Of a stretch of 64,000 bases of DNA, positions 9,010 to 19,148 are shown piece by piece. The DNA comes from Promethearchaeota archaeon. Its GTDB lineage: Archaea > Asgardarchaeota > Lokiarchaeia > Sigynarchaeales > SOKP01. The stretch is from contig JABXKC010000011.1 of NCBI GenBank assembly GCA_013375495.1, positions 1 through 64,000 of the forward strand, given 5' to 3'. The position numbers and the translations under genes are program-made. How positions within the stretch are numbered: position 1 is the first letter of the stretch; each line of letters starts with the position of its first letter. Below the pieces are notes generated by a model. It had not been told where the DNA came from. It worked only from the letters and a program-made list of their open reading frames with translations, and did no database searches.

Positions 9010-10404
9010 TTATTTTACTTTTTTAGCATTTATTATACTTTTCTTAATTTTATCATATACTTGAATAGCCCGTATTTTCCAATCTTCAAAATTTTCAATT
9101 TTTGTTGGAAAATTTTTGTATAGTTTTGATATTTCATTCATCCGAATTCGCAAGTAATTTAAATCCAATAAAAGGTTTGGCTTGGAAATTCCTTTTAACG
9201 CTTTAGTCACCAAACCAAGTACGGGTAATTCAAATTCTCCAGTTGAGGAGATTTCTAGTATTTCCTCACCACTCAATAAATCTTGTTGTAGTGCAAAATT
9301 TAAATCTTCATTAGGAAGTATTTGGAGAGTCATCCTTAGCAAGTCTAGTGAAGCAAATTCTGCTCCAAAACTAGTCATGACATCATAATTATAATTCCAT
9401 AACGAATTAACAGAATAATCTCCCTTTTCAATCGCATCTATTGCTGTATTAGCAGCATAAAACCCCCCTCTCATCGAAGGATCAATCCCACCTCCATGAA
9501 GAGGGTTAACCTGACAAGCAGAGTCTCCAACGAACATAATTCCATTATCAGTACACGACCAAAGAGGCCTTCTAACAGGCACTACACCTCCACCTGACGA
9601 AATAATTTCGTATTTTGAGGTTTTTATGAATTCGTTAAAAACATTTTGATGATACAAGTCTTTCACTCTGCCTTTAAGATTCATGAATGTTCCGAGACCA
9701 ATATTGAGGGATGATTGGTTTTTCGGAAAGTACCAGATATATCCCCCTGGTGCTTTTTCTCGATTAAGAATAATTGATATGTAATCGGGGTTATTAATTC
9801 TTAGATCTTGAGGAGAAAACTTCACGATTTCTCTGTAGCAAAGAATGCTATCCTCCTTTAATACCTCTTTCTCAACTAAATTGCTCTTTACTTTCTTTCG
9901 GAGGGGAGAATAAAATCCGGATGCATCAATTAAAACTTTAGACCGTAAATCCGCTTTTTCACCATTATATAGCTTTACTTTTACTCCAGAAACCGTATTT
10001 TGGTTATATAGTAAATCTAAAGCCACTGTATTATCAAGAAATTGTTCCACACCGGAATCTAATGCATCGTTAAGCAATCTTTGGCCAAATTCTATCCTAT
10101 TAACAATATACCCAGCTTGTTTTGGATCGGTCAGATCTATGCATTTCTTCAAGTCGGGAGAATATAATTTAGCACCTTTAATTTTACAGGAAAGTTCGTC
10201 ATCTCTTGGATGTTCAATCTTTAGAAAATCAAATATTTCATTTCCAACCGCATCCCCACAGATTTTATTGCCTATTTCTTTTTTCTCCTTACTATCAATA
10301 AGACAGACATTTAACCCTTTTTCCGCGGCAAACCGAGCAGCAGTACTACCTCCCGTTCCCGCGCCAACAACAATAACATCGAAACTTTTCTGCAAATTCT
10401 CCAT
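9010..10404 (-). CDS. Geranylgeranyl reductase family flavoprotein
   Basis: An FAD-dependent reductase of the geranylgeranyl reductase family. The Rossmann FAD motif VVGAGTGGSTAA is at residues 12-23, the family motif KICGDAVGNE near 47, and the second FAD motif GDSACQVNPLHGGGI near 293. Such enzymes saturate the isoprenoid chains of digeranylgeranylglycerol lipids. Length (464 aa) is somewhat above the roughly 400 aa of well-studied archaeal members. It lies between a lipid-kinase-like gene and GGGP synthase in a compact minus-strand operon. Chlorophyll-type ChlP is the bacterial relative and does not fit the context. Confidence 0.9.
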   Translation of the reverse strand: MENLQKSFDVIVVGAGTGGSTAARFAAEKGLNVCLIDSKEKKEIGNKICGDAVGNEIFDFLKIEHPRDDELSCKIKGAKLYSPDLKKCIDLTDPKQAGYIVNRIEFGQRLLNDALDSGVEQFLDNTVALDLLYNQNTVSGVKVKLYNGEKADLRSKVLIDASGFYSPLRKKVKSNLVEKEVLKEDSILCYREIVKFSPQDLRINNPDYISIILNREKAPGGYIWYFPKNQSSLNIGLGTFMNLKGRVKDLYHQNVFNEFIKTSKYEIISSGGGVVPVRRPLWSCTDNGIMFVGDSACQVNPLHGGGIDPSMRGGFYAANTAIDAIEKGDYSVNSLWNYNYDVMTSFGAEFASLDLLRMTLQILPNEDLNFALQQDLLSGEEILEISSTGEFELPVLGLVTKALKGISKPNLLLDLNYLRIRMNEISKLYKNFPTKIENFEDWKIRAIQVYDKIKKSIINAKKVK

Positions 10405-10439
10405 AGAAATCTAGCTTTAAGAAATGGAATAATTATTAA

Positions 10440-11180
10440 TTAAATTAATGTTAGCAAGAACACGATAATCGTAGTTGCAATTGGAATTGTTAAATCGTCC
10501 CAAGTTGATGGTGATATTAATTCAACTATCGTTGCTAAAATACTAGTAATCAAAGAATACAAAAACGCAGTCTCAAGTGTTAGGTGGACTTGATTTATCG
10601 AATTTGTGACTCCTAAAAAAGTGAAAGTGACAAAACAAAGTATAAATCCACTGATAAAGAAAGCTAAGGATCCTTCTAAAGAGCGTGTAGTTTTTACCCA
10701 TGGAAGATTTATTTTTCTTTTTCCGTATTTTTTACCAATTACCGATGCAAGAGTGTCTGAAATTATCATTAATAAGATACCTGCTATAGGGAAATACATT
10801 TTATCTGGAGCAAATATGACGAAAATAGTTATTAATATAGTAATTGATAGGCAGTAATGAAATGGTCCTTGGAGATAGCCAACCTTTTCTTCTGCTTCTT
10901 CACCGATTGAATCGTATAACTCTTTTAGTTGTTTAACATTGCTTTTTTTTGAGCTTAATAGAGTTAAGATTGTCATCGAACCTGCTAGTATTACAGCCCA
11001 CCATGGCCAAGTATAATAAGGTGCCGATGAAACTGCTAACCCTGCTAACAGATGTACGGCTTTACGAGCTTGGAATTTAGTGATTTTGTCTCTTTTTTTC
11101 AACTGGACAGGTATTAGAATAGTAGCAAACACATAAATAAACGTGAATAGTAGAAGCAGTAAATCAAATAAAATATCCAT
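10440..11180 (-). CDS. Dolichol/phytol kinase-like membrane protein
   Basis: A polytopic membrane protein with about seven hydrophobic segments and the SEC59/VTE5/CdsA-like signature SDTLASVIGKKYGK followed by KTTRSLEGSLAFF. Relatives phosphorylate polyprenols (dolichol, phytol, geranylgeraniol) with CTP, and the fold is related to CDP-diacylglycerol and CDP-archaeol synthases. As the first gene of the ether-lipid cluster it may salvage geranylgeraniol or act in polar-lipid synthesis; which one cannot be told from sequence. The ATG at 11180 is preferred over the TTG at 11189 because AAGGA lies about ten bases upstream of the ATG. Confidence 0.75.
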   Translation of the reverse strand: MDILFDLLLLLFTFIYVFATILIPVQLKKRDKITKFQARKAVHLLAGLAVSSAPYYTWPWWAVILAGSMTILTLLSSKKSNVKQLKELYDSIGEEAEEKVGYLQGPFHYCLSITILITIFVIFAPDKMYFPIAGILLMIISDTLASVIGKKYGKRKINLPWVKTTRSLEGSLAFFISGFILCFVTFTFLGVTNSINQVHLTLETAFLYSLITSILATIVELISPSTWDDLTIPIATTIIVFLLTLI

Positions 11181-11364
11181 AGAAATCAATTCCTTTTATT
11201 TAGTATTATTTTTAACCCAGATAAAGTTTGATGTATTTAAAATGAAATCCGATTAATTCTAATATTAAGTGTTATAATTGATAGAAACATAAATTTTTTC
11301 ATTTAGATAAAGTTATTTTTTATTTTACATTTTAAGACTTACGTACGAAAGGGTTAAAAGTAAT

Positions 11365-13407
11365 ATGAACGAGACTTATTCAAAAGAACAACTCCAAGAG
11401 TTACCATTCATGAATAGTAACCTTGATTTGGAAAGAAGGGTAGAGGATTTACTGAGTAGATTAACTCTTAATGAGAAATTTAAACTAAGTGCAGGGAGAA
11501 AGATGTGGCACACGAAACCAATTAAAAGATTAGGCATTAAGCCATTTACGATGTATGATGGGCCACATGGCGTTCGTCCTGACTCTATGGGGGAAATTAA
11601 AAGTACTTATTTCCCTTCTGCTATTTGTAGGGCTGCAACATGGGACTCGAAACTTTCATACGAGTTTGGAAAAGCTGTAGCAGAGGAGGTTCGTGAAGTT
11701 GGCGCTCATATGCTATTAGCTCCTGGGATTAATATTCAAAGAACTCCGATGAATGGAAGGACTTTTGAGTATCAAACTGAAGACCCTCACTTAAATAAAG
11801 TTTTAGCTGTTGCTACTGTGAAGGGAATTCAAAGCCAAAAAATAGCAGCGTGCGTGAAACACTATATATGTAATAACCAAGAAAAAAACAGGACTACAGT
11901 TAGTTCCGAAGTAAGCGAGCGAGCGCTGCAAGAAATTTATTTGCCTGCTTTTAAGGCAACCGTTCAAGAAGCCGATGCATGGTCATTTATGACGTGTTAT
12001 AATAAAGTGAATGGAATTTATGGTTCAGAGAATTATAATCTATTAAGGGAACGATTGATGGGTGAATGGGGTTTTAGAGGATTTACCGTTTCAGATTGGA
12101 ATGCAACAGCCTATACAAACACAGAAAGTTGTATTAAGGCGGGATTATCTCTTGAGATGCCTACACTAAAAAAATATAATAAAACTAACATGACTAAAGC
12201 ATTTAATGAAGGCAAATTCACCATAGACGACATCAATGAGAACATCAGAAGATTGCTAAGAGTAATGTTTCTAGTTGGATTGTTTAACAATGAGAAAACA
12301 TTGCCCAAAGGTAATAGAAACACCCCTGAACATCAAGTTTTAGCTCGTAAGATTGCTGAAGATGGCATCGTCCTTTTGAAAAACGAAAAAGATATACTTC
12401 CATTAAATATCGAGAAAATAAAAAAAATAGCAGTTATTGGACCAAATAAGAACTTTCGAATAGAGGGAGGGGATATTTTATCTAGAGGAGGAAGTTCAGT
12501 TAATTATCCTCCTTATGAGATTACCCCTCTTGAAGGTTTAAGGCAAAAATGTAAGGATAAAGTAGAAATAATAGAAACGCCCTCAAAAGCAGACATAACA
12601 ATTATTTTCGCGGGACTCAATCATGTTCATGGAATGGACGCTGAAGGCGAAGACAAGCAGGCATTTGGACTACCTTTAGAACAAGTTCAATTAATCAAGG
12701 AAACAATAAAAGAAAATCCCCATACTATTGTAGTATTAATCAATGGAAGCCCTATAGACATGGATGATTGGATCGACCAAGTTCCTTCTGTTGTTGAAGC
12801 TTGGTATGGAGGTATGGAAGCAGGAGCAGCTATTGCAAATGTTCTATTTGGAGATGTAAATCCTTCTGGAAAACTTACGGTGACTTTTCCAAAGAAGTTA
12901 TCAGATTCACCTGCTCATGCTTCCAAGAGAACTTATCCAGGAAATGATAAAGTTTTCTATGACGAGGATATATTCGTAGGATATCGTCATTTTGACACAA
13001 AAAATATTGACCCACTCTTTCCTTTTGGTTATGGATTATCCTATACTACTTTTACCTATGAAAATTTAATGGTAGATAAGAAAAGGATTAGAGGAGATGA
13101 CATTATTAAGGTATCCGTTGACATCACTAACACTGGAAAAATATCGGGAAAGGAAGTTGTACAATTGTATATTAAAGATGTTATATCTAACATAGAGAGG
13201 CCACTAAAGGAATTAAAAAGATTTAAAAAAATCAATCTTAATTCTGGTCAGTTGAAAAGAGTCGTGTTCGAGTTAAATAAGGATGACTTTTCTTTCTATA
13301 ATTCGAGTGAAAAATCTTGGGTTGTTGAAAATGGTATGTTTAAAATATTAATTGGGAGTTCTTCCAAGGATATTCGTCTTGAAGGAGATTTTGAATATAT
13401 GGAATAA
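11365..13407 (+). CDS. Glycoside hydrolase family 3 beta-glycosidase
   Basis: A complete GH3 enzyme of 680 residues. The N-terminal barrel carries KHY at 165-167 and the nucleophile aspartate D244 in GFTVSDWNA. A second alpha/beta domain begins near residue 335 (VLLKNEKDILPL), and a fibronectin-III-like C-terminal domain spans about 585-680 (VSVDITNTGKISGKEVVQLY). There is no signal peptide or PA14 insertion, so it probably acts in the cytoplasm on oligosaccharides taken up or made internally. The ATG follows a GGGTT-containing leader. Two Gfo/Idh oxidoreductases nearby suggest a sugar-handling neighbourhood, though they are not in the same operon. Confidence 0.92.
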   Translation: MNETYSKEQLQELPFMNSNLDLERRVEDLLSRLTLNEKFKLSAGRKMWHTKPIKRLGIKPFTMYDGPHGVRPDSMGEIKSTYFPSAICRAATWDSKLSYEFGKAVAEEVREVGAHMLLAPGINIQRTPMNGRTFEYQTEDPHLNKVLAVATVKGIQSQKIAACVKHYICNNQEKNRTTVSSEVSERALQEIYLPAFKATVQEADAWSFMTCYNKVNGIYGSENYNLLRERLMGEWGFRGFTVSDWNATAYTNTESCIKAGLSLEMPTLKKYNKTNMTKAFNEGKFTIDDINENIRRLLRVMFLVGLFNNEKTLPKGNRNTPEHQVLARKIAEDGIVLLKNEKDILPLNIEKIKKIAVIGPNKNFRIEGGDILSRGGSSVNYPPYEITPLEGLRQKCKDKVEIIETPSKADITIIFAGLNHVHGMDAEGEDKQAFGLPLEQVQLIKETIKENPHTIVVLINGSPIDMDDWIDQVPSVVEAWYGGMEAGAAIANVLFGDVNPSGKLTVTFPKKLSDSPAHASKRTYPGNDKVFYDEDIFVGYRHFDTKNIDPLFPFGYGLSYTTFTYENLMVDKKRIRGDDIIKVSVDITNTGKISGKEVVQLYIKDVISNIERPLKELKRFKKINLNSGQLKRVVFELNKDDFSFYNSSEKSWVVENGMFKILIGSSSKDIRLEGDFEYME

Positions 13408-13420
13408 AGAATTGAAGGAT

Positions 13421-13436
13421 AAAAAAAGAAAAAAAA
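13421..13436 (-). terminator. T-rich terminator of the SCP2 gene
   Basis: On the minus strand two runs of thymines separated by a cytosine follow the stop of the gene at 13473-13898, about 36 bp downstream. Confidence 0.45.
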
Positions 13437-13472
13437 CATATGAAATTATACTTAAAAAGAGTTAAAGATTTA

Positions 13473-13898
13473 CTATTCGAAGTAATGAGCGCCTTCTTCC
13501 ATTGCTATACTTTGGATTTCTCCAAATGCAATGGCATCTTGAAGATTACCGTCAATAACTAAATCTCCAGACATATACGCGCTTGTGGAATCTATTTCGC
13601 CGGAAGACATACCTGTCCAAGTAGCTCCCGTTGCAGACATGGTAACGCTTGGATCATCACCTTCTCCTTCCCCATAATCCACAGTTCCATCTCCCATTTT
13701 AACCCAATACTTATAGTTAATGTCAGTTATTATGAGTTGAACTACCGTGGTATCAATATCTTCCAACTCTTCTTTTAAATCTTCGCTTTCTTCTGCGAGT
13801 TGCTTTGCAAACTCAAAAATTTTGAGAGCATCAGAAGGCTGGCTTGCCCCTTTTTCTCTCATTTCTTTTATTTCGTTTATTAAATTTTGGTCAACCAT
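13473..13898 (-). CDS. SCP2 sterol/lipid-carrier domain protein
   Basis: A 141-residue acidic protein. After a helical N-terminus, residues 47-135 match the SCP2 fold: the strand pairs TTVVQLIITDINYKYWVKMG and the family pattern PSVTMSATGATWTGMSSGEID, followed by AYMSGDLVIDGNLQDAIAFG. SCP2 domains bind fatty acyl chains, isoprenoids or sterols. No signal or membrane segment is visible. In eukaryotes the domain is fused to HSDL2-type reductases; a separate HSDL2-like reductase is encoded at 48842-49681. The bound ligand is unknown. It is transcribed alone, divergently from the Gfo/Idh gene. Confidence 0.85.
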   Translation of the reverse strand: MVDQNLINEIKEMREKGASQPSDALKIFEFAKQLAEESEDLKEELEDIDTTVVQLIITDINYKYWVKMGDGTVDYGEGEGDDPSVTMSATGATWTGMSSGEIDSTSAYMSGDLVIDGNLQDAIAFGEIQSIAMEEGAHYFE

Positions 13899-14092
13899 TT
13901 TATACTTAAACCTTTAAATTGTTAAATCATAAAATTATAGTTTAGATTACATTGTTAATTTATTTAAAGATATATTTTTTGTCGTTTTGTGATTATTATA
14001 TGTGAAATTATTCTCTGAAACTTACATCTAAAACTTTTTAATTCTAAACAAACTTACTAAAATAACATCAAATACTTAACCTCCATTAAATT

Positions 14093-15349
14093 ATGTTGAG
14101 AGTAGGGATAATTGGGTGTGGTGATATCGCAAATTTAAATGTATTAGGATATCTTCGTTCCCAAGAAACTGAGCTCGTAGCGATTAGCGATACTGATTTA
14201 AAAATAGCGGGTAAAAAGCTAGAAAGATGGGGATTGCGCACAATTCCAATATACGAAGATTATAAGAAAATGATTGATCGCGAAGATCTTGATATCGTAG
14301 AAGTTTTAACACCGCATCATCTTCATGCTCCAATGACAGAATACTGTGCAAAAGCAGGAGTTCCTGGGATTTCAGTGCAAAAACCAATGGCTCATACGAT
14401 AACAGATTGTGACAACATGATTCGCGTTTGTAACGAAGAAAATGTAAAACTGAAACTATTTGAAAACTTTAGGTTTTATCCCGTTTATTTAAGAGCAAAG
14501 GAGTTATTAGATCAAGGAATAATAGGTGAACCTTTAAATTTCAGAATAAATACCATTGCTATAGGAGGTCCAAGTATGCACGTAGATATGAAGGCTCTTC
14601 TTTGGCGTCGTAATTTTGAGAAATGTGGAGGAGGTTGGTTCATATACGATGATGGAATTCACAAATTTTCAATGGCGTTATGGCTAATGGATCAAGAGAA
14701 AGTTAATGAACTATATAGTTGGATCGATTATTTTACAACGGCAATGGATTCACCAAGTCTCATTTTTTGGAAATACCCTAGCAAAGAATTGGATGATCCC
14801 CCTAAATACGGTTCAATGCAGTTTACACTTGCTCCCAATGTTTACTATCCAAGTAATTATTATGATTGTGACGAATTTATTGAAATCTCCGGAACAAAAG
14901 GCATGATGTGGTTAAATCAGTGTACCTGCGGAGGAAATTTTATATCTAAAACGTCTCAATATCCTCCTATTGTTGTGTATAGTGGTGGTGAAGTCAAAAC
15001 ATTTGGAGAAGAGTTACCAAGGGATTGGCGATATTCTTTTATTAATTCTACTGAACATTTTATTAGAGCTATTCAAGAAGGGAGCTCCCCGATTTATACT
15101 GGTGAACAAGGGAAAAATTTATGTATTTTTGCTAAAATGCCATTTATATCGACTCAAAAGAAAAGGATTGTAAGGTGGGATGAAGTCACTCCAGAAAATG
15201 AGCAAAATGGTTCTTGTAACGTAAAAGAGCTTGTGGAACTGGATGGAGGAACACTTATCAAATATCTTAAAAGTATTAGAATGGATCTTAAAAAAGGGAT
15301 TCAAGAAGGATTAGAGCATAAAGAATTTAAGTATCAATATGAACTTTAA
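14093..15349 (+). CDS. Gfo/Idh/MocA-family oxidoreductase
   Basis: The N-terminal Rossmann fold starts VGIIGCGDIANLN (residues 4-16). The usual catalytic EKP motif appears as QKP in SVQKPMA near residue 100, keeping the lysine. The C-terminal sheet domain has GGGWFIYDDGIHKF, where the conserved aspartate and histidine of sugar dehydrogenases sit. At 418 residues it is longer than the usual 330-390, mostly from the tail. A paralogue on the opposite strand ends only 6 bp away, sharing QKP and NVLGYL. Likely an NAD(P)-dependent dehydrogenase of a sugar, inositol or related polyol; the substrate is not deducible. Confidence 0.85.
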   Translation: MLRVGIIGCGDIANLNVLGYLRSQETELVAISDTDLKIAGKKLERWGLRTIPIYEDYKKMIDREDLDIVEVLTPHHLHAPMTEYCAKAGVPGISVQKPMAHTITDCDNMIRVCNEENVKLKLFENFRFYPVYLRAKELLDQGIIGEPLNFRINTIAIGGPSMHVDMKALLWRRNFEKCGGGWFIYDDGIHKFSMALWLMDQEKVNELYSWIDYFTTAMDSPSLIFWKYPSKELDDPPKYGSMQFTLAPNVYYPSNYYDCDEFIEISGTKGMMWLNQCTCGGNFISKTSQYPPIVVYSGGEVKTFGEELPRDWRYSFINSTEHFIRAIQEGSSPIYTGEQGKNLCIFAKMPFISTQKKRIVRWDEVTPENEQNGSCNVKELVELDGGTLIKYLKSIRMDLKKGIQEGLEHKEFKYQYEL

Positions 15350-15355
15350 ATTGAA

Positions 15356-16462
15356 TTAATTGAATTCATTCAAAGATACTTCATTGCCCAATTCAGAAGA
15401 TCTTATAGCAGCTAAGTTGAATCTTAAAACCCTTTTGGCTTGTTCACCAGATAATATTGGTTCCTTGTTTCCTTTTGCTACCTCTATAAGATGTTTTGTT
15501 GCATTAATAAAACTTTGTTTCCAATCTTTCTCAAATTCATTTAAAGTTTCTACTTTTCCATCACGAATTATAACAATCGGAGCAAAAATATCAGAATTTG
15601 ACATGGTATTTCCTATAGATGTTCCTTGATTTATTTTTATTATTCCTCTGCTTGCAATTATTTCTATAAATTCTTCAGTGGAATAGTAGTTAGAAGGGAT
15701 TTGCATTTCTGGCATTAAAGCGAATTCCATGTGCCCATATTGGGGAATAAGGTGCTCATAATTTTGTTGATATTTAAACATTACGTATGCAGGCGCATCT
15801 ATACCATTAAAATTGCCCGTCCAAGCAAATACTTTTTCGATTTCTTCTCCAAAAAACCACGATGCTAAGGAAAAAGCGTGCCAACCGTTGTCAAGTAGTA
15901 CCGGTGAACCTGCTTTAGCGCCCCCAATCATTTTGGGATCTTCTCTCCATTTATTAGCATTATTTGGAATAATCCAGCTCCCCTTACCTCCCATGGCAAT
16001 TTTTATTCTAATGGAAGAAGGATCACCAATATAATCTGAATCGATTAACTCCTTTGCTTTTAATATGTGTGGAGCAAATAAGAAATTTTCATATATAGAA
16101 AGAATTGAGCCGGAATTTTTACACTCTTTAATCATTTTATCGGCTTCTTCAAGAGTTAAAGCCATTGGTTTTTGAACCGAGATTGTTTTTACTCCCTTCT
16201 TGGCAGCATAGATTACTGCATCGGCGTGAAGATGATGAGGAAGAAGAATTTCAACAATATTTAAATCTTCTTTATCTAACATTTCTTTGTAATCAGAATA
16301 TATTTGGGTATTTTTCTGCAGTTTGAATTTTTTAATCTTATCTTTAGCTTTATTTATAGTTCTATTACATAAACATGTAATTTCAACATCTTCATTATTC
16401 AAATATCCAAGAACATTTAAATCGAAAATAACCCCAGTACCAATAATTCCAACCTTCAGCAT
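15356..16462 (-). CDS. Gfo/Idh/MocA-family oxidoreductase (paralogue)
   Basis: A 368-residue paralogue of the 14093-15349 product, arranged tail to tail with it. Shared features are VGIIGTGVIFDLNVLGYL at the Rossmann fold, HHLHA after the second strand, SVQKPMALT in place of the EKP motif, and LLDNGWHAFSLASW in the substrate domain. Both variants use QKP, so this is a subfamily trait rather than decay. The inverted arrangement suggests duplication with inversion or two partners of one pathway. The substrate is unknown; sugar or cyclitol oxidation is the general family activity. Confidence 0.85.
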   Translation of the reverse strand: MLKVGIIGTGVIFDLNVLGYLNNEDVEITCLCNRTINKAKDKIKKFKLQKNTQIYSDYKEMLDKEDLNIVEILLPHHLHADAVIYAAKKGVKTISVQKPMALTLEEADKMIKECKNSGSILSIYENFLFAPHILKAKELIDSDYIGDPSSIRIKIAMGGKGSWIIPNNANKWREDPKMIGGAKAGSPVLLDNGWHAFSLASWFFGEEIEKVFAWTGNFNGIDAPAYVMFKYQQNYEHLIPQYGHMEFALMPEMQIPSNYYSTEEFIEIIASRGIIKINQGTSIGNTMSNSDIFAPIVIIRDGKVETLNEFEKDWKQSFINATKHLIEVAKGNKEPILSGEQAKRVLRFNLAAIRSSELGNEVSLNEFN

Positions 16463-16600
16463 ATCATTTAATAAAATTATTTATGAAATTTATATGACTC
16501 TGTTTCTCACCACAAGAAAATTAAACTTAAAAAGAATTATTTGTAGATAAATCTATACTTATAAAATTTCAAATAAAGTTAACAAATAACTAGCGCAACT

Positions 16601-17362
16601 ATGTTTAAACACGCAATAGTCAGGAAACCATGTAAAAACTTTCAATTTGGGATTTCTACATCCGCTTTAGGAAAACCTGATTATGAAAAAGCGTTATTAC
16701 AGCATTTAAAGTACGTAGAAGCACTTATAAAGTGTAATCTCTCTGTAATTGCATTAGAAGAGGACGATCGCTTTCCAGATTCTACTTTTGTTGAAGATAC
16801 GGCAGTAGTGGATAAAGAATTCACCGTAATTGCTAATCTTGGAGCAAAAAGTAGACAAGGTGAAGAAATTGAAATTAGCGAAGAATTAAAGACGTTTTAT
16901 AGTCGTATTGAGTCAATTAGAAACCCTGGTACGCTAGAAGGAGGAGATATAATGAAAGTTGAGGAACATTATTACATAGGACTTTCGAGCAGAACAAATA
17001 AAGAAGGAGCCAATCAATTAACGAGGATTTTAAAAAGATACGGATATTCTTCGTCCATAGTTCCTCTTAAAAAAGTTCTGCATTTAAAAACAGGAATATC
17101 CTATTTAGGAGAAGGAATTTTACTAGTATCTGGGGAATTTAAAGACCATCCTGATTTTAGAGAGTATAATCTTATTGAAGTTCAAGAAAGTGAAGCTTAC
17201 GCAACAAATAGCCTAAGGATAAACGACTATGTGCTTATGCCGCATGGATATACAAACTTAAAGAAACAAATCTTAAACTATAATTTTAAAGTCTTAGAAC
17301 TTGATATGTCTGAATTTGAAAAGATGGATGGAGGACTCTCTTGTCTCTCTCTACGATTTTAA
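16601..17362 (+). CDS. DDAH-like dimethylargininase / amidinotransferase-fold enzyme
   Basis: A 253-residue member of the guanidino-group-modifying superfamily closest in layout to dimethylarginine dimethylaminohydrolase. Visible landmarks are FPDSTFVEDTAVV (58-70), RNPGTLEGGDI (107-117), catalytic histidine H161 in LHLKTGISYLG, and the nucleophile cysteine C248 in the C-terminal GGLSCLS. It would hydrolyse an N-substituted guanidine, for example methylated arginine to citrulline. An arginine- or agmatine-deiminase role is less likely, because those proteins are longer. It is a single gene between the Gfo/Idh paralogue and ilvD. Confidence 0.85.
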   Translation: MFKHAIVRKPCKNFQFGISTSALGKPDYEKALLQHLKYVEALIKCNLSVIALEEDDRFPDSTFVEDTAVVDKEFTVIANLGAKSRQGEEIEISEELKTFYSRIESIRNPGTLEGGDIMKVEEHYYIGLSSRTNKEGANQLTRILKRYGYSSSIVPLKKVLHLKTGISYLGEGILLVSGEFKDHPDFREYNLIEVQESEAYATNSLRINDYVLMPHGYTNLKKQILNYNFKVLELDMSEFEKMDGGLSCLSLRF

Positions 17363-17472
17363 GAGTATCTACATTAATTAGTTTTGGGCGATAAAATTAT
17401 ATCTTAAAATAATATTTAGATGTAATTTTAAATTAAATATAATTAAAGCTTGAGTGGATTTGATGAAATATA

Positions 17473-19137
17473 GTGTCAGAAAAAAAAGAAGTGGATCCGG
17501 TACTAGCTTATAGAAGAGCACTATTACATGGATGTGGATATTCTTATCAAGATTTAGAAAAACCTTTAATAGCAATTGTGAACTCCTGGAGCGAAATAAA
17601 TCCAGGACATATTCACTTACGTAAACTAAGTGAATTGGTAAAAGTCGGCGTAAGAGAGGCTGGAGGAACTCCAATGGAATTCAATACAATTGCTATTTGC
17701 GACGGAATTGCTAATTTAGGTAAGTATTCAAACATGGTTTTACCTACACGAGAGATAATAGCTGCATCAATTGAAAGTACAATCAAAGCAAATAACTTTG
17801 ATGGAATGGTAATGATATGTTCGTGCGACAAAATAATTCCAGGAATGCTTTTAGCTAGTGCTCAGTGTGATATTCCAACTATATTTCTCACTGGAGGCAT
17901 AATGGAACCTAAAGTATTCAAAGATGGACCATTAAAGGGAAAAACCTATGTAACATCTGATATAAAAGAAGCAATTGGTCAATATAAAGCAGGTAAAATT
18001 ACTAGGGAAGAATTGACCCTAATTGAATCAGAAACATGCTGTTCTCCAGGTGCGTGCAATATGATGGGAACTGCAAACACAATGGCTTGTATCGTTGAAA
18101 CAATGGGGCTTTCCCTACCGAATTGTGCTACTACAAGCGCTTTAAGTAAAGAGCAAGAAGAATTGAGTAAAGAAACGGGTAAAACGATTATCAGTTTGGT
18201 GGAAAAAAAGATCACTGCCTTAAATTTAATAACTCACAAATCAATAAACAACGCATGCAAGATAGCTTTATCCTTTGGAGGATCAACGAATATGATTCTC
18301 CATATGTGCGCGTTATCTCGCAAAATTGATGGTAGCTTAAATCATTTTGATTTTGATGAATTGAGTAAATCCGTTCCTCTATTAGCTAAATTTAAACCTT
18401 CGTCTGAATATAATATCTCAGAATTTCACGAAGCGGGGGGAGTTAAAGTTTTAATGAAAAATTTATCGAACCTTTTAGATCTAACTACGTTAAATGTATT
18501 CGGAGAGACATTAGAACAATATCTCAAAAATGTAGAGCCTATAGAGTATCAAATAGTCCGAAAACTAAGTGATCCGATCTCCCCAGAAGGAGGGATTGCC
18601 GTATTGAAAGGCAATTTAGCACCAGAAGGAGCGATCGTAAAACAGAGTGCTGTTGACAATAATATGAGATATCATAAAGGAATTGCCAAAGTTTACGAAT
18701 CGGAAGAGGGCTTAAAAAAGGCTTTAATGAATGGTAAGATAAAAAAAGGAGATGTATTAGTTATTAGATATGAAGGGCCTAAAGGGGGGCCGGGTATGAG
18801 GGAATTATCGATACCTGCCGCAATTCTAATAGGTATGGGGTTAGGAGATTCTGTCGCGATGATAACTGACGGAAGATATTCAGGCGCCACAAGAGGTCCT
18901 TGTATAGGTCATGTTTGTCCCGAAGCATATGAAGGCGGTCCAATTTCAATCGTCCGTGATGGAGATGAAATTGAAATTGATTTGGAGAATCGTCAGCTGA
19001 ACCTACTAATATCTGAGGAAGAACTCAGAGAAAGATTTAAGCTATGGAAGAAACCTACACTTAAAATTGAAAAGGGATATTTAGGTATTTACCGAAAATT
19101 AGTAAGTTCTGCTAAATACGGAGCTTATTTAAATTAA
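17473..19137 (+). CDS. ilvD: Dihydroxy-acid dehydratase (IlvD/Edd family)
   Basis: A 554-residue iron-sulfur dehydratase of branched-chain amino-acid synthesis, converting 2,3-dihydroxy-isovalerate to 2-oxoisovalerate. It shows INPGHIHLR near 42-50, the cluster cysteine in SCDKIIPGM (118-124), and [17 protein letters not shown] near 192. The GH instead of a cysteine in the first motif matches the E. coli-type [4Fe-4S] enzyme rather than the [2Fe-2S] type. A sugar-acid dehydratase of the same family is the main alternative. LeuCD and a ThDP enzyme elsewhere in the window fit a branched-chain pathway. The start is GTG at 17473. Confidence 0.88.
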   Translation: MSEKKEVDPVLAYRRALLHGCGYSYQDLEKPLIAIVNSWSEINPGHIHLRKLSELVKVGVREAGGTPMEFNTIAICDGIANLGKYSNMVLPTREIIAASIESTIKANNFDGMVMICSCDKIIPGMLLASAQCDIPTIFLTGGIMEPKVFKDGPLKGKTYVTSDIKEAIGQYKAGKITREELTLIESETCCSPGACNMMGTANTMACIVETMGLSLPNCATTSALSKEQEELSKETGKTIISLVEKKITALNLITHKSINNACKIALSFGGSTNMILHMCALSRKIDGSLNHFDFDELSKSVPLLAKFKPSSEYNISEFHEAGGVKVLMKNLSNLLDLTTLNVFGETLEQYLKNVEPIEYQIVRKLSDPISPEGGIAVLKGNLAPEGAIVKQSAVDNNMRYHKGIAKVYESEEGLKKALMNGKIKKGDVLVIRYEGPKGGPGMRELSIPAAILIGMGLGDSVAMITDGRYSGATRGPCIGHVCPEAYEGGPISIVRDGDEIEIDLENRQLNLLISEEELRERFKLWKKPTLKIEKGYLGIYRKLVSSAKYGAYLN

Positions 19138-19148
19138 ATTAGTATACA

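Noticed and set aside
17473..17640. Apparent loss of an iron-sulfur cysteine in dihydroxy-acid dehydratase
   Set aside because: The PGH motif is also found in the E. coli-type enzyme with a [4Fe-4S] cluster, so it is a subtype and not a defect.
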